Assembly (NCBI RefSeq): GCF_021390535.1 | Contig: NZ_JAJUXG010000020.1 | Coordinates: 62,001 to 126,000, forward strand | DNA length: 64,000 nucleotides | Reading direction: 5' to 3' | Origin: Dyadobacter sp. CY312 | Lineage (GTDB): Bacteria; Bacteroidota; Bacteroidia; Cytophagales; Spirosomataceae | Part shown: positions 36,973 through 45,520 of the stretch, piece by piece | How the letters are laid out: each line of letters begins with the position of its first letter | How positions within the stretch are numbered: position 1 is the first letter of the stretch | The notes under the pieces: generated by a model | The model's database searches: none | Seen by the model: only the letters and a program-made list of their open reading frames with translations | What the model was told of the DNA's origin: nothing | Translations under genes and position numbers: made by a program

Positions 36973-37005
36973 AAAAGGAGGTAACTAATCAGTGCCTCCT
37001 TTTTT
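36973..37005 (+). terminator. Terminator of the single-BON gene
   Basis: A 9-bp stem (36973-36981 with 36995-37003) with a 13-nt loop, and T residues running to 37005, 25 bp after the BON stop codon. Confidence 0.75.
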
Positions 37006-37197
37006 GCGATGCAAACCACCAAATTGTGGGACAGCTCCTTTGTCCAAATTTAAGATCGTAACAACGATCACTACCAATCATGACGGTAATCACTATCCAA
37101 GGACATTTTTCCCCCTAACTTTCCCGTAAGTTAGCGAGCTCTGGTTATGTCAGCTATCAGCACCAGACTTAATGGCAAATCAATCAAATTAAAAAAT

Positions 37198-37758
37198 ATG
37201 ATACTCTACATTAAGAATATGGTTAGCCAGCGCTGCAAGCTTAGGGTTCAGGAAGAATTAGCGATCCTGGGACTAGGCTATAATAGAATTGATTTGGGCG
37301 TTGTCCAATTGCTAAAAAAAGTAACCACTTCACAGCGTAAATGCCTGAAAGAAAACCTAAGCAGTTCAGGACTTGAGCTGATGGAAGATAAGCGAAGTAT
37401 CTTAATTGAGAGGATAAAAAATGTAATCATCGAGCTCGTTCATTATACTGATGATCTCCCGAGAACTAACTATTCGGACTACATCAGCAACAAGATTGGT
37501 TATGATTATACCTATTTGTCAAATCTTTTCTCAGAAGCAAAAGGAATAGATATACAGCATTTTATAATAAACCACAAAATTGAGAGAGTAAAAGAACTAC
37601 TTCAATACAAAGAACTGAATCTGACAGAGATCTCCCACAAACTCCACTACAGCAGCGTGTCTCATCTTTCTAACCAGTTCAAGAAAGTAACAGGCTACTC
37701 CCCATCAACTTACATGCATCAAAGTCAAAAAAGGTGGAATAATCTGGAAAACATGTAA
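37198..37758 (+). CDS. AraC-family regulator with HMA-like N-terminal domain, copy 2
   Basis: A 186-residue paralogue of the gene at 35797, with the same architecture: HMA-like domain MILYIKNMVSQRCKLRVQEELAILG (again Ser in place of the first metal Cys), a linker with EDKRSILIERIKNVIIELVHYTDD, and the double helix-turn-helix (YISNKIGYDYTYLSNLFSEAKG; LNLTEISHKLHYSSVSHLSNQFKKVTGYSPSTY). The frame is open from an ATG at 37147, but the start at 37198 aligns with the paralogue. Both end in NLENM. The recognition helices are nearly identical in the two copies, so they should share operators. Confidence 0.8.
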   Translation: MILYIKNMVSQRCKLRVQEELAILGLGYNRIDLGVVQLLKKVTTSQRKCLKENLSSSGLELMEDKRSILIERIKNVIIELVHYTDDLPRTNYSDYISNKIGYDYTYLSNLFSEAKGIDIQHFIINHKIERVKELLQYKELNLTEISHKLHYSSVSHLSNQFKKVTGYSPSTYMHQSQKRWNNLENM

Positions 37759-37909
37759 AACTGTAACTTCTTGTATTTCAGATGTAAGACTTCGTAGTCA
37801 AAACTATTGCAGCTTTACAACTGCGGTTTAAATAATTAAGATCGATTTATACGTTTACACATAATAGTTACCAACTTATACCTCCGAAAATAATCTAAAT
37901 CTAGTCATA

Positions 37910-38086
37910 ATGAACAACTGAAAATCATTCTGCAGTCTGCTGCTGGCCAGCTCGGCAGGCCGTATAATGGGAATATTATTTACTCCAGACAAAGGTTCGC
38001 AGAATAGAAAAAGAATACGACAGAAAGCGGAAGATACCCCACGTGATTGGGCAGATACTGAACAAAAAACTAAAATCATCGTCTAA
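37910..38086 (+). pseudogene. Frameshifted YtxH-domain (gas-vesicle-protein-like) gene
   Basis: Starting from the ATG at 37910 one reads M-N-N, then in the next frame KIILQSAAGQLG, then from about 37957 in the third frame GRIMGILFTPDKGSQNRKRI and a charged tail to the TAA at 38084. The LFTPDKGS motif is the hallmark of YtxH proteins, small membrane-anchored stress proteins. Two frameshifts within 60 bp and a short tail show it is dead. Its 5' region resembles the one before the BON gene at 36636. Confidence 0.65.
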
Positions 38087-38088
38087 CC

Positions 38089-38159
38089 AAAAAAAATGGC
38101 TTATTTCATCCATCATTTTCTTAGACAGTAAGAACTCTCAAGTTAAAGGAAATAAGCCA
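38089..38159 (-). terminator. Long-loop terminator of the LysE gene
   Basis: An 11-bp perfect inverted repeat (38097-38107 with 38149-38159), loop 41 nt, followed on the minus strand by eight U (38096-38089). It lies 52 bp past the LysE stop codon. Confidence 0.5.
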
Positions 38160-38210
38160 CACTCTTGAAGATTCAGGGATGGCAGCATTCCACTCGGGCT
38201 CTGCGAAAAG

Positions 38211-38843
38211 TCATTTGCCTTTATCAGCAGCCATGCGAACAGCCAGCCCCGTCAAAACGCCCGACATAATCCATTTCTGCACGCTCACATAGGTGGGCCG
38301 GGCGTGAAACCACCTGGCTACGCTGGCCGCCGAGAAGATAATGATGGTATTTATAAAAACGCTGATCAGTAATTGCGTAAAGCCTAACATCAGATTCTGG
38401 CTTATCAGCGATCCATATTCAGGACGGGTGAACTGAGGGAAGAAAGACAGATACAATACAGCTACCTTGGGATTCAATGCATTGGTTACAAAACCCATGC
38501 GTACCAGTTTGGAGTCTGAGTCATTCGAAAGGTTACGGGTCTGAAATGGAGAGGCACTACCAGGCTTTATACCCTCCCAGGCCAGATACAGCAAGTATCC
38601 CACACCAAGCCAGCGCAACACCTCGTAAGCAATGGGAATTGTCAAGAACACGGCAGTTAACCCAATGGAAACCAACATGATATGCATCAGGAAACCTAAC
38701 ACGACACCTATCAGAGACAATAAGCCAGCTCTGCGCCCCTGGCTGATAGAACGCGATATCAGATAAATCATATTTGGGCCCGGGCTCAGCACGAGGCCCA
38801 AGGCAGCTAAGGCGAAAATCAAAAGGTTGTCAACTGGTATCAT
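38211..38843 (-). CDS. LysE-family amino-acid exporter
   Basis: A 210-residue inner-membrane exporter of the LysE/RhtB family. The frame is open up to 38936, but the Met at 38843 gives the canonical N-terminus IPVDNLLIFALAALGLVLSPGPNMIYLISRSISQGRRAGLLSLIGVVLG, containing the SPGPN signature. Six hydrophobic segments follow, with MGFVTNALNPKVAVLYLSFFPQF as the second conserved region. Substrate unknown (amino acids or derivatives). It is a single-gene unit between a YtxH remnant and a mobile repeat. Confidence 0.88.
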   Translation of the reverse strand: MIPVDNLLIFALAALGLVLSPGPNMIYLISRSISQGRRAGLLSLIGVVLGFLMHIMLVSIGLTAVFLTIPIAYEVLRWLGVGYLLYLAWEGIKPGSASPFQTRNLSNDSDSKLVRMGFVTNALNPKVAVLYLSFFPQFTRPEYGSLISQNLMLGFTQLLISVFINTIIIFSAASVARWFHARPTYVSVQKWIMSGVLTGLAVRMAADKGK

Positions 38844-39069
38844 GATTTGTTTTTTTTCAAAGCTCACATAAAACCCGCTGTTTGTGATAGTCCACTTTTT
38901 CAGAACAGAGCAGTCCAATAACGTCTGGGCAGCCATTCTAGCAGGTTCTGCCTCCCATTGCGCAGTAGAGCCGGATCACTCCCGCCATCCAGCTTACCAC
39001 ATTTGTCGACTCGGTTCTGTCCGCATTAGCTTTGTGTTATTCCAAGCTGTCGGCGTAGTTGACGACCAA
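38844..39069. other. Gap upstream of LysE, with unassigned coding-like sequence
   Basis: On the minus strand a stretch ending in a TGA near 38899 reads as VDKCGKLDGGSDPALL and NLLEWLPRRYW-like sequence, interrupted upstream by stops. It is probably the tail of a lost gene; no family is recognised. The MITE-like repeat begins at 39070. Confidence 0.2.
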
Positions 39070-39242
39070 TGGATAATTCGGTTGACTTGACCACTAGATT
39101 CCGTGGCAGATTGACCACCAACCCGTTCTTTTATTTCATGAGTTACACAACTTCCAGTCAGTCATTTATACTGGTCAATTCAATCCGAAATGACATGATC
39201 TTGATTCCCGAATTAAGGTGGTTAACCACTCCGTATTCTCCA
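39070..39242 (+). mobile_element. 173-bp MITE-like repeat, copy 2
   Basis: Same length, ends and orientation as copy 1 at 20603: starts TGGATAATTCGG, ends CCGTATTCTCCA, with only scattered substitutions. It carries no transposase gene. No target duplication is evident. It sits between the LysE gene and the small membrane gene at 39317. Confidence 0.75.
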
Positions 39243-39316
39243 CCATGGCAAGAACTAATAATAATTGCACCGAATGTCATTAGTAATTTTGTGATGTTTA
39301 CTAAAAAATGCAATGA

Positions 39317-39679
39317 TCAGGAGGCTACGCTAACAGAGCTTACGATGGTGTAAGCAAAAACCATGGAAATACTCAGATTAACAGTTGCAGTAAATTGCGC
39401 TTTATGAAATCCCGAACTTTGCCGGAAAGGTATAAGCTCCATAAAAACAGTGACCAACGACAAAAGCAGGTAACTGGTAACCATCAGACGTATATCACCC
39501 CAGATGACACTTTTATGAACCAACATCAAATCTGTATCGACAAGACTTTTGGGAACATGCACAACATCAGGAAGTAAACGAAGAATATACCATGAGTAAA
39601 AGATCGTCATCAAAATGATTAGCAAGGAAAGTAAGTTCAGTATCTTGAGGATTCTGAGATGCTTTTGGTAAATTTTCAT
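39317..39679 (-). CDS. Small membrane protein of unknown function
   Basis: A 120-residue protein with three hydrophobic helices (about 12-33, 64-84, 95-117) and a basic N-terminus (KIYQKHLRILKILN). The central polar loop LLPDVVHVPKSLVDTDLMLVHKSVIWGD lies between helices 1 and 2. No family is recognised. It starts 12 bp after the stop of the acetyltransferase fusion on the same strand, so the two probably form an operon. Confidence 0.55.
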   Translation of the reverse strand: MKIYQKHLRILKILNLLSLLIILMTIFYSWYILRLLPDVVHVPKSLVDTDLMLVHKSVIWGDIRLMVTSYLLLSLVTVFMELIPFRQSSGFHKAQFTATVNLSISMVFAYTIVSSVSVAS

Positions 39680-39691
39680 CGCTGTTCAAGA

Positions 39692-40648
39692 TTAATGTTG
39701 ATGCTCTGTTTCACATTCATTTTCGTCATCCTGGGGTTCCTCCTGATCTGGCGTAAACAGCATGGCGGTACAAAAGCAGTTTTTACAATCCTTGCCCAGG
39801 AGCGTTTGATAGTTTACACAGCTTTTACAGCCCTGCCAGAATTTCTTTTCCTTTGTAAGTTCATTATAGGTCACTGGCTCAAAACCCAGCTTTGTATTCA
39901 TTTTCATCACAGCTGCGCCTGTGGTAATACTGAAAATTTTTGCATTCGGGTATAGGGTACGCGACAATTCAAAAATTCGCTGTTTGATCGCCTTGGCAAC
40001 TCCACATTGGCGGTAAGCAGGCGCTACGATAAGACCCGAATTGGAAACAAACCCATAATTTTCATAGGTCTCGATGTATGAAAATCCTGCCCACTTGTTG
40101 TCCGGCGTAACTGCGATAATGGCTTTGCCTTCGATCATTTTCCGGATTACAGATAAAGGGCTACGCTTAGAAATTCCGCTTCCCCGGTTGATGGCAGAGT
40201 CGTGCATTTCATCGGTAATCTGTTTGGCAAAAATCCAGTCTTCCCTGGTAGCCAAACGAAGCGTAAGATCTTCAATGCCTAAACCTGTGAACGGCCCGGG
40301 TTTTTCAATTTTTCGCAAGAAAATGCTGTAGAAATCATCCGGCATAAAAAACTTCAACCGCTTTCTTTCACTTTCACCCCTTTTGGCAAAAGGAGAAAAT
40401 GAATAAATAAAGCTCTTTTCAATGGCTGCCCTGATGGCATTATCACCCTGATTGAGCAACGTTTTAGCGACCGAAAAGCATTTCCGGGATAAATTCAGAT
40501 TGTAGTCCAAAACAGCTTCTCTGGAAAAGTCGAGCAGACGCTGGATGGATTTGTAAATATCACTGCTCAGTGCGCTTCTTTTATATAACTTCGCTAATTG
40601 CGGGAATTCAGACTCTATTAAATGAACTGCTTCTAACTGAGAAATCAT
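39692..40648 (-). CDS. DUF7674-like domain fused to a Cys-rich GNAT acetyltransferase
   Basis: A 318-residue protein. Residues 1-85 (LIESEFPQLAKLYKRS..., YKSIQRLLDFSREAVLDYNLNLSRKCFSVAKTLLNQ) form a helical DUF7674-like domain similar to the small kdp-linked protein at 49562. Residues about 130-275 are a GNAT fold (LTLRLATREDWIFAKQI, GLIVAPAYRQCGVAKAIKQRIFE for the acetyl-CoA loop, MKMNTKLGFEPVTYNEL). The tail has a Cys cluster, FWQGCKSCVNYQTLLGKDCKNCFC, suggesting a metal site. A GNAT of this Cys-tailed type opens arginine gene clusters in some Bacteroidota; here no arg genes are near. The start at 40648 was chosen over one 21 codons upstream because it begins the helical domain. Substrate unknown. 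Confidence 0.72.
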   Translation of the reverse strand: MISQLEAVHLIESEFPQLAKLYKRSALSSDIYKSIQRLLDFSREAVLDYNLNLSRKCFSVAKTLLNQGDNAIRAAIEKSFIYSFSPFAKRGESERKRLKFFMPDDFYSIFLRKIEKPGPFTGLGIEDLTLRLATREDWIFAKQITDEMHDSAINRGSGISKRSPLSVIRKMIEGKAIIAVTPDNKWAGFSYIETYENYGFVSNSGLIVAPAYRQCGVAKAIKQRIFELSRTLYPNAKIFSITTGAAVMKMNTKLGFEPVTYNELTKEKKFWQGCKSCVNYQTLLGKDCKNCFCTAMLFTPDQEEPQDDENECETEHQH

Positions 40649-40783
40649 GGTTTGAATATTTTTTGTCTGAACGGATATATTCCAAACCTGTACCCAACTT
40701 GTGTATTTCAAAAATAAAATTCACAACCAACTGATTATCTAAATATTAAACTGATATATTTCTTTTTATAGATAACCATTTTA

Positions 40784-40814
40784 CAAAAAAACGCCTATCA
40801 AATTGATAGGCGTT
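40784..40814 (-). terminator. Terminator of the kdp operon
   Basis: A perfect 11-bp stem (40790-40800 with 40804-40814), 3-nt loop, followed on the minus strand by seven U. It lies 22 bp beyond the stop codon of the histidine kinase. Confidence 0.85.
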
Positions 40815-40836
40815 ATCATTATGGAAGGTGGTAAGA

Positions 40837-42567
40837 TCAGGACTTTGCCAGGTCAAAAAAGAAGGTGCTACCCATTCCTATCTCGCTGTTAACGCCAATG
40901 TGCCCGCCCTGGGCCTCAATGAATTCTTTGCTGATGGCTAGGCCGAGCCCTGTACCACTTTTAGCACTACCCGGAACCTGGAAATACCGGTTAAAGATCT
41001 TCGCCCGATAGCGGCTGTCAATGCCTTTTCCTTCGTCCTTTACAGAAAACTGTATCCCATTTTCGTGTGGTTTGATCTGGATATGAATCTGCCCCTGCTG
41101 CTGTGAATAGCGGATCGCGTTGGTCAGAAAATTAATGAGAACCCAAGCCGTTTTTTCAGTATCTGCTTTCACGTCCGGAAGGTTTTCTTCCATCTCCACC
41201 ATGAGTCCGATCTGCTTTTGTTCGGCCTGCACTTTCACAGCCTCTAATGCATACTCGAGTATCAGTTCCGGTCTGGATTGTTGTATGTTGAGCTGGATAT
41301 TACCGGTCTCGACCTGTGACATATTCAAAAGCTCGCCCGTAATTTTTAAAAGGCGGTCACTGTCTTCCTTGATGCTCTCTATCAGCTGCTGCTGCTCGTG
41401 GTTCACATGTCCCGTGTTTTGGTTTTCAAGTAGCAACAGGCTCATTTTTATTGATGAGATGGGTGTTTTTAGCTCATGGGAAACGGTGGCTATAAAGTTG
41501 GTCTTGGCAAAATCAAGCTCCTTAAACGGTGTAATGTTTTTGAGTATGATCACATGTCCGATCATCTTTTTTTCCCGCTCCCCGGTTGGCTTGATGGTAA
41601 TATTGACTACTTCCTTTTCAAAATAGCTTTCCTTGTTATCTGCATAAATCTTAAGAGGAGCCGGCGGCAAGATTTCTGTCTTCTCAGCCTGGGGCAGATC
41701 ATTGACCAGCGAGCGGATCAGATCATTTTTTAAGGCAATGTCCTGGGCAGATTTGCCGATTATATCGTCCTGTCTGAGTCCTGAAATTTTAAGGGCCTCA
41801 TTGTTGATGAAGAGCACCGTCTTATTTTCATCAAGACCAATAACGGGCTCGTGCATGTTGTTAATCAATGTTTCAATTCTGATTTTTTCGATCAGTATTT
41901 TGGAAAGATTACTGTTGTTGTATTCTTCCAGTTTCTCGGCCATGGTATTAAAAGAATCGGCCATCTCGCCAAACTCGTTTTTCCCCCGATAGTGTACACG
42001 TTGGGAATAATTCTTGCCCGCAATTTCTTTGATACTGGCAGTAAGCTCCCTGACCGGATTGGCGATATTACCCGGCAGGTTGATCAAAAGTGTCATACCG
42101 AAAAGAAAGCAAAGCGTGCTTGATAGCACAATCCATGTATTTGCTGTTTTGGCGGTCTGATTTGCAATGCTGCTTTTATGTTCAATTGCAGCTCTGTTGA
42201 CCTCCATAACTCTCGAAATATCTTTCCTGATCATCAAATGCAGGTTGGCGTTAAACGGGTCAGCTTTTAGTTTATCAAGACGTCCTACAATCTCGCCTGT
42301 TGCCTCGCCTTCACCTGGCTCAGTAATATTATTTTTTTGCAGGTTCAGGTTCTTTTCAAATACAGGCAGACCGTCCTGCTTCTGCTGTAAAAGATCCAGG
42401 GCAGCGATCATGTTCTCGCTATATTCCAGCGAATTGTAATTGTCAGCCAGAATGTTGGACGTATCGTTTTTAAGTGCTGTTATGTTTTTAATTCCGACTA
42501 CCGACAGCACCAGGATCATCGTAAACAAAAGGCCAATGCCCAGTCGTAGTTTGGTTTTAATTTTCAT
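40837..42567 (-). CDS. Membrane histidine kinase of the kdp operon (kinase half of a split KdpD)
   Basis: A 576-residue sensor kinase: TM1 (about 7-27), a periplasmic region, TM2 (about 145-165), HAMP (about 168-220), PAS (about 230-345), HisKA with H-box FIATVSHELKTPISS (about 365), and HATPase with N box WVLINFLTNAIRYS, G1 VKDEGKGID and G2 GTGLGLAIS. Its start codon overlaps the stop of the KdpD-N gene by one base, so they are translationally coupled. Classical KdpD carries sensor and kinase in one chain; here they are two proteins. The partner response regulator is probably the sigma54 activator at 50023 rather than a KdpE. Confidence 0.88.
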   Translation of the reverse strand: MKIKTKLRLGIGLLFTMILVLSVVGIKNITALKNDTSNILADNYNSLEYSENMIAALDLLQQKQDGLPVFEKNLNLQKNNITEPGEGEATGEIVGRLDKLKADPFNANLHLMIRKDISRVMEVNRAAIEHKSSIANQTAKTANTWIVLSSTLCFLFGMTLLINLPGNIANPVRELTASIKEIAGKNYSQRVHYRGKNEFGEMADSFNTMAEKLEEYNNSNLSKILIEKIRIETLINNMHEPVIGLDENKTVLFINNEALKISGLRQDDIIGKSAQDIALKNDLIRSLVNDLPQAEKTEILPPAPLKIYADNKESYFEKEVVNITIKPTGEREKKMIGHVIILKNITPFKELDFAKTNFIATVSHELKTPISSIKMSLLLLENQNTGHVNHEQQQLIESIKEDSDRLLKITGELLNMSQVETGNIQLNIQQSRPELILEYALEAVKVQAEQKQIGLMVEMEENLPDVKADTEKTAWVLINFLTNAIRYSQQQGQIHIQIKPHENGIQFSVKDEGKGIDSRYRAKIFNRYFQVPGSAKSGTGLGLAISKEFIEAQGGHIGVNSEIGMGSTFFFDLAKS

Positions 42568-43697
42568 CAGGATAGGATGACCAAGTCAATTTCAGAAACG
42601 GAAAGTTTTTTAAGTAATTGGTTAAATATATTAGTAGCCAGTATGACCCTGAACAGGTTCATGTGCGGCTTTCCAATACAGATCGTAGTAATATGTCTTT
42701 GCTCAGCCGTTTCCATGATCACCCTGGAAACATGCGGGCTTTCAACACGGATGATCTCACCACCAAGCTCAGTGGCCAGTTTGAAGTTGTTGATCAAATG
42801 GCGCTGTTTGTCCAGTGCTATTTTGTCGGTGCTTTCCTTAGGTGTCTGCACATAAAGCAGCACCCATGGACTATTGTAGTAACTCGCCAGACGCGCTGTT
42901 TTACGGATCACATTTTTGGCTGTCACCGCATTGCTGCTGATGCAGGCCATAAAGCGGTTGGGTTTCAAGGCCGTCAAACCACGGGACGAAATCTGGGTTT
43001 CCACCTTACGCACTACCTGGCTGGCCACCTCTTTTAATGCAAGTTCACGTAGCTGCAAGATGTTATTGGATGTAAAAAAATTACCCAGTGCGGTCGGCAC
43101 TTTTTCCGGCGCATAGATCTTGCCTTCTTTCAAACGGGTGATCAGCTCGTCTGCCGTCAGGTCTATATTGACCACTTCATCTGCCGATGCCAGTACACTG
43201 TCCGGAATCCGCTCCTTGACTTCAACGCCGGTAATATCTTTTACTTCTTCATTCAAACTTTCTATATGCTGGATATTGACCGCGCTGATCACATTGATTC
43301 CCGCATCCAGAATCTCCATTACATCCTGCCAGCGCTTGTCGTTTTTGCTTCCTTCGATATTGGTGTGTGCCAGCTCATCAATAATGACAATTTCAGGCCG
43401 TAAGCTGATTACGGCCTGAATGTCGAGCTCCTCCAATTCCTTCCCTTTGTAAAACAGTTTCCGGCGCGGGATCACCGGCAGGCCTTCCAAAAGCGCGTGC
43501 GTTTCTTTACGGTTGTGCGTTTCTATGTAGCCGATCTTGACATCGATACCGTTTCGCATCAGCGTATGCGCTTCCTGCAACATCCGGAAAGTTTTGCCTA
43601 CACCGGCGCTCATACCGATGTAGACTTTGAACTTGCCCCTGCGGGACTGCTGGATCAAGTCCAGAAAATGTTTTACGTGGCTTTCCTTTTCAGTCAT
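42567..43697 (-). CDS. kdpD: KdpD N-terminal sensor protein (KdpD + Usp domains, no kinase)
   Basis: A 376-residue cytoplasmic protein equal to the first half of E. coli-type KdpD. It has a Walker A motif YIGMSAGVGKTFRML (about 27-41), Walker B EIVIIDELAHTN (about 103-114), the KdpD signature RWQDVMEILDAGINVISAVNIQHIESLN, and a C-terminal Usp-like domain (about 245-376). In KdpD these parts sense K+ and ATP. Membrane helices, GAF and kinase domains are absent and supplied by the overlapping downstream kinase gene. The start directly follows the stop of the porin gene. Confidence 0.9.
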   Translation of the reverse strand: MTEKESHVKHFLDLIQQSRRGKFKVYIGMSAGVGKTFRMLQEAHTLMRNGIDVKIGYIETHNRKETHALLEGLPVIPRRKLFYKGKELEELDIQAVISLRPEIVIIDELAHTNIEGSKNDKRWQDVMEILDAGINVISAVNIQHIESLNEEVKDITGVEVKERIPDSVLASADEVVNIDLTADELITRLKEGKIYAPEKVPTALGNFFTSNNILQLRELALKEVASQVVRKVETQISSRGLTALKPNRFMACISSNAVTAKNVIRKTARLASYYNSPWVLLYVQTPKESTDKIALDKQRHLINNFKLATELGGEIIRVESPHVSRVIMETAEQRHITTICIGKPHMNLFRVILATNIFNQLLKKLSVSEIDLVILS

Positions 43698-44780
43698 CTA
43701 AAATGATAATGCAACAGATGTGATTAAAAAGTAATTCTGTTTTTTGGCACTGTTATCATAGGTAAAAATGGCGTCTTTGCTATTTAAACTCCTTGCTTCA
43801 ACACGCCATATGACATTGTCTACCGGCAGGTAATCAAAGTTCAGGGAATAGCCAAAGGTCTTAAAGCCATTGGGTGTACCCGTGCTGATGATCACCCCAT
43901 TTTTGTCAGCGTAATATTCACCTCTGGCCCCTATGTGTATCTTATCTGTTGGTGTAAACCGGGCAATGATTATCGGCGTGTACCAGGTATTACTGCCACT
44001 GCTGCCTTCTGGTTTCTTTTCAAATCCAAAGTCGACCCCTGCGGTCAGGCCAAACTTTTGGGTCAGCTGAAATATACCATAGACATTATGAAAATAGCGC
44101 ATTTGCTTTAAACTATCGGGTTTATCATTACCGATAAAAGTGCTGTAATTCAATGCTACGGATTCCGTTGGTTTATAAGTGATCTGGGTCCCGAAAGCTG
44201 GTGTTGAGTTGCCGTCTACCCTTTGGATCCTTTGCCAGCCGTTCAGATACATGGCTGAAAGATACAGTTTATCGTCTTTCGTCGTAAAACCAAGTTTGAC
44301 TCCGGATTCAAAGTACGGCGAATTTTCTGCCAAAAGGCTTCTGCTCAATGCCCAGTTGTCTTTTCCGATCGCACTTTCAAAACCGATGTGCGAAGGCATG
44401 ATACCAGCATCCAGCCAAAGATTGGTCTTTTGTGAAAGCTTAACACCGACATTAGCTTCATAAATGTTTTTCAAAACACCAGGCTCTGCGCTGTAATTCG
44501 CGTTCATGTAGGTTCCTGCTGCCAAAGCGACATTGGCCCTGACACGGTCTGTAGCATAGTTTGCTTTGATGAAAGCCAGGTTCAAATTCACCTCATTCGC
44601 CCGGTTGAAATTGTAAAGAAAACCCGGCACGGTGTTGTTATCTGGACGGTTAAAATCATGGTTGTAATAAGCTTCAACATAACCGCTGATGGTCAATGGA
44701 TTTTTTGTCTGCGTTGAGTCCTGCGCAATGGCTGGTTGTAAAACGGCTAAACCGAACGCGCTTAAAAGTAAATTTTTCAT
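43698..44780 (-). CDS. Outer-membrane beta-barrel porin (BBP2-like) within the kdp operon
   Basis: A 360-residue protein with signal peptide (1-19, ending AIAQ) and repeated amphipathic strands (TISGYVEAYYNHDFNRPDNN, VNLNLAFIKANYATDRVRANVALAAGTYMNANY, WLDAGIMPSHIGFESAIG, IHIGARGEYYADKNG) and a C-terminal Phe. This matches the putative beta-barrel porin-2 family seen in Bacteroidota kdp clusters. It probably lets K+ or another solute cross the outer membrane to KdpFABC (inference). It abuts KdpD-N with no gap; a GC-rich octamer repeat lies in the 118-bp gap to kdpC. Confidence 0.85.
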   Translation of the reverse strand: MKNLLLSAFGLAVLQPAIAQDSTQTKNPLTISGYVEAYYNHDFNRPDNNTVPGFLYNFNRANEVNLNLAFIKANYATDRVRANVALAAGTYMNANYSAEPGVLKNIYEANVGVKLSQKTNLWLDAGIMPSHIGFESAIGKDNWALSRSLLAENSPYFESGVKLGFTTKDDKLYLSAMYLNGWQRIQRVDGNSTPAFGTQITYKPTESVALNYSTFIGNDKPDSLKQMRYFHNVYGIFQLTQKFGLTAGVDFGFEKKPEGSSGSNTWYTPIIIARFTPTDKIHIGARGEYYADKNGVIISTGTPNGFKTFGYSLNFDYLPVDNVIWRVEARSLNSKDAIFTYDNSAKKQNYFLITSVALSF

Positions 44781-44823
44781 TTCTTACTGTACTGGGAAAT
44801 CGATGTAACGACGCTGTTAAAAT

Positions 44824-44869
44824 CGGCGGCCACCGGATCGCCGGGTCGCCGGATCGCCGGCCGCCGCGG
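44824..44869. repeat. GC-rich octamer repeat / hairpin between kdpC and the porin gene
   Basis: Successive octamers CGGATCGC, CGGGTCGC, CGGATCGC and CGGCCGCC, flanked by 8-bp inverted arms CGGCGGCC (44824-44831) and GGCCGCCG (44859-44866). It is far more GC-rich than its AT-rich surroundings. It could form a stable hairpin in the mRNA just upstream of the porin start (44780) and so separate expression of kdpFABC from the distal genes. Confidence 0.5.
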
Positions 44870-44898
44870 CGTTACAGGTGATGGCCGGCCTCTTTGTC

Positions 44899-45459
44899 TT
44901 ATTTCAGCTCATCAAGAGCGATATTGAGTTTCAATACATTCACCTTTTCAGGTCCAAACATGCCTAGCAAAGGGCCTTCTGTGTTTTTGGCTACCAGCTG
45001 CTCAACCGTTTCAGGGGACAATTTTCTGATAGCCGCTATTCTTTTCACCTGCACCAAAGCAGATTTGGAAGTAATATCGGGATCAAGTCCGCTTCCGCTA
45101 GCTGTAACAAGTTCAACCGGAATTTCCTTTTTCTCAACTCCTGGGTTGTGTACTAAAAACGTATCAATCCGGGCCTGAACAGTCGCCAGGTAATCGGGGT
45201 TCGATGGCCCTTTGTTACTGCCACCACTTCCGGCTGAATTGTAATCAACTGCTGACGGACGCGAGTAAAAATATTTATCCTGGGTGAAAGTCTGACCGAT
45301 ATTGGTGTAATACTTTTTGCCACCGACTGTTACCACTTCGCCTTTACCTCCGTTTGGAGCAAGCTGGGCTACTCCCCAGATGACAGCTGTATAAACCCCT
45401 GCAAAGAATACCAGGGTAATGATTGTTAATTTAATCGCGGGAAATATGTTCGTTTTCAT
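44899..45459 (-). CDS. kdpC: Potassium-transporting ATPase subunit C
   Basis: A 186-residue membrane-anchored subunit stabilising the KdpFABC complex and raising ATP affinity of KdpB. One N-terminal TM helix (about 7-30, IKLTIITLVFFAGVYTAVIWGV) is followed by the periplasmic domain with the KdpC signatures YFYSRPSAVDYNSAGSGGSN, ELVTASGSGLDPDIT (the VTASxSGLDP motif) and VQVKRIAAIRKLS. Length is as expected. It lies 61 bp after kdpB. The gap carries a repeated AGCTAATAGC-type sequence also found between kdpA and kdpB. Confidence 0.95.
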   Translation of the reverse strand: MKTNIFPAIKLTIITLVFFAGVYTAVIWGVAQLAPNGGKGEVVTVGGKKYYTNIGQTFTQDKYFYSRPSAVDYNSAGSGGSNKGPSNPDYLATVQARIDTFLVHNPGVEKKEIPVELVTASGSGLDPDITSKSALVQVKRIAAIRKLSPETVEQLVAKNTEGPLLGMFGPEKVNVLKLNIALDELK

Positions 45460-45520
45460 TTTTATTAGCTTTGAGCTGTTAGCTTTTGGCTATTAGCTAT
45501 TTTACACTTTATTTTTTAGT

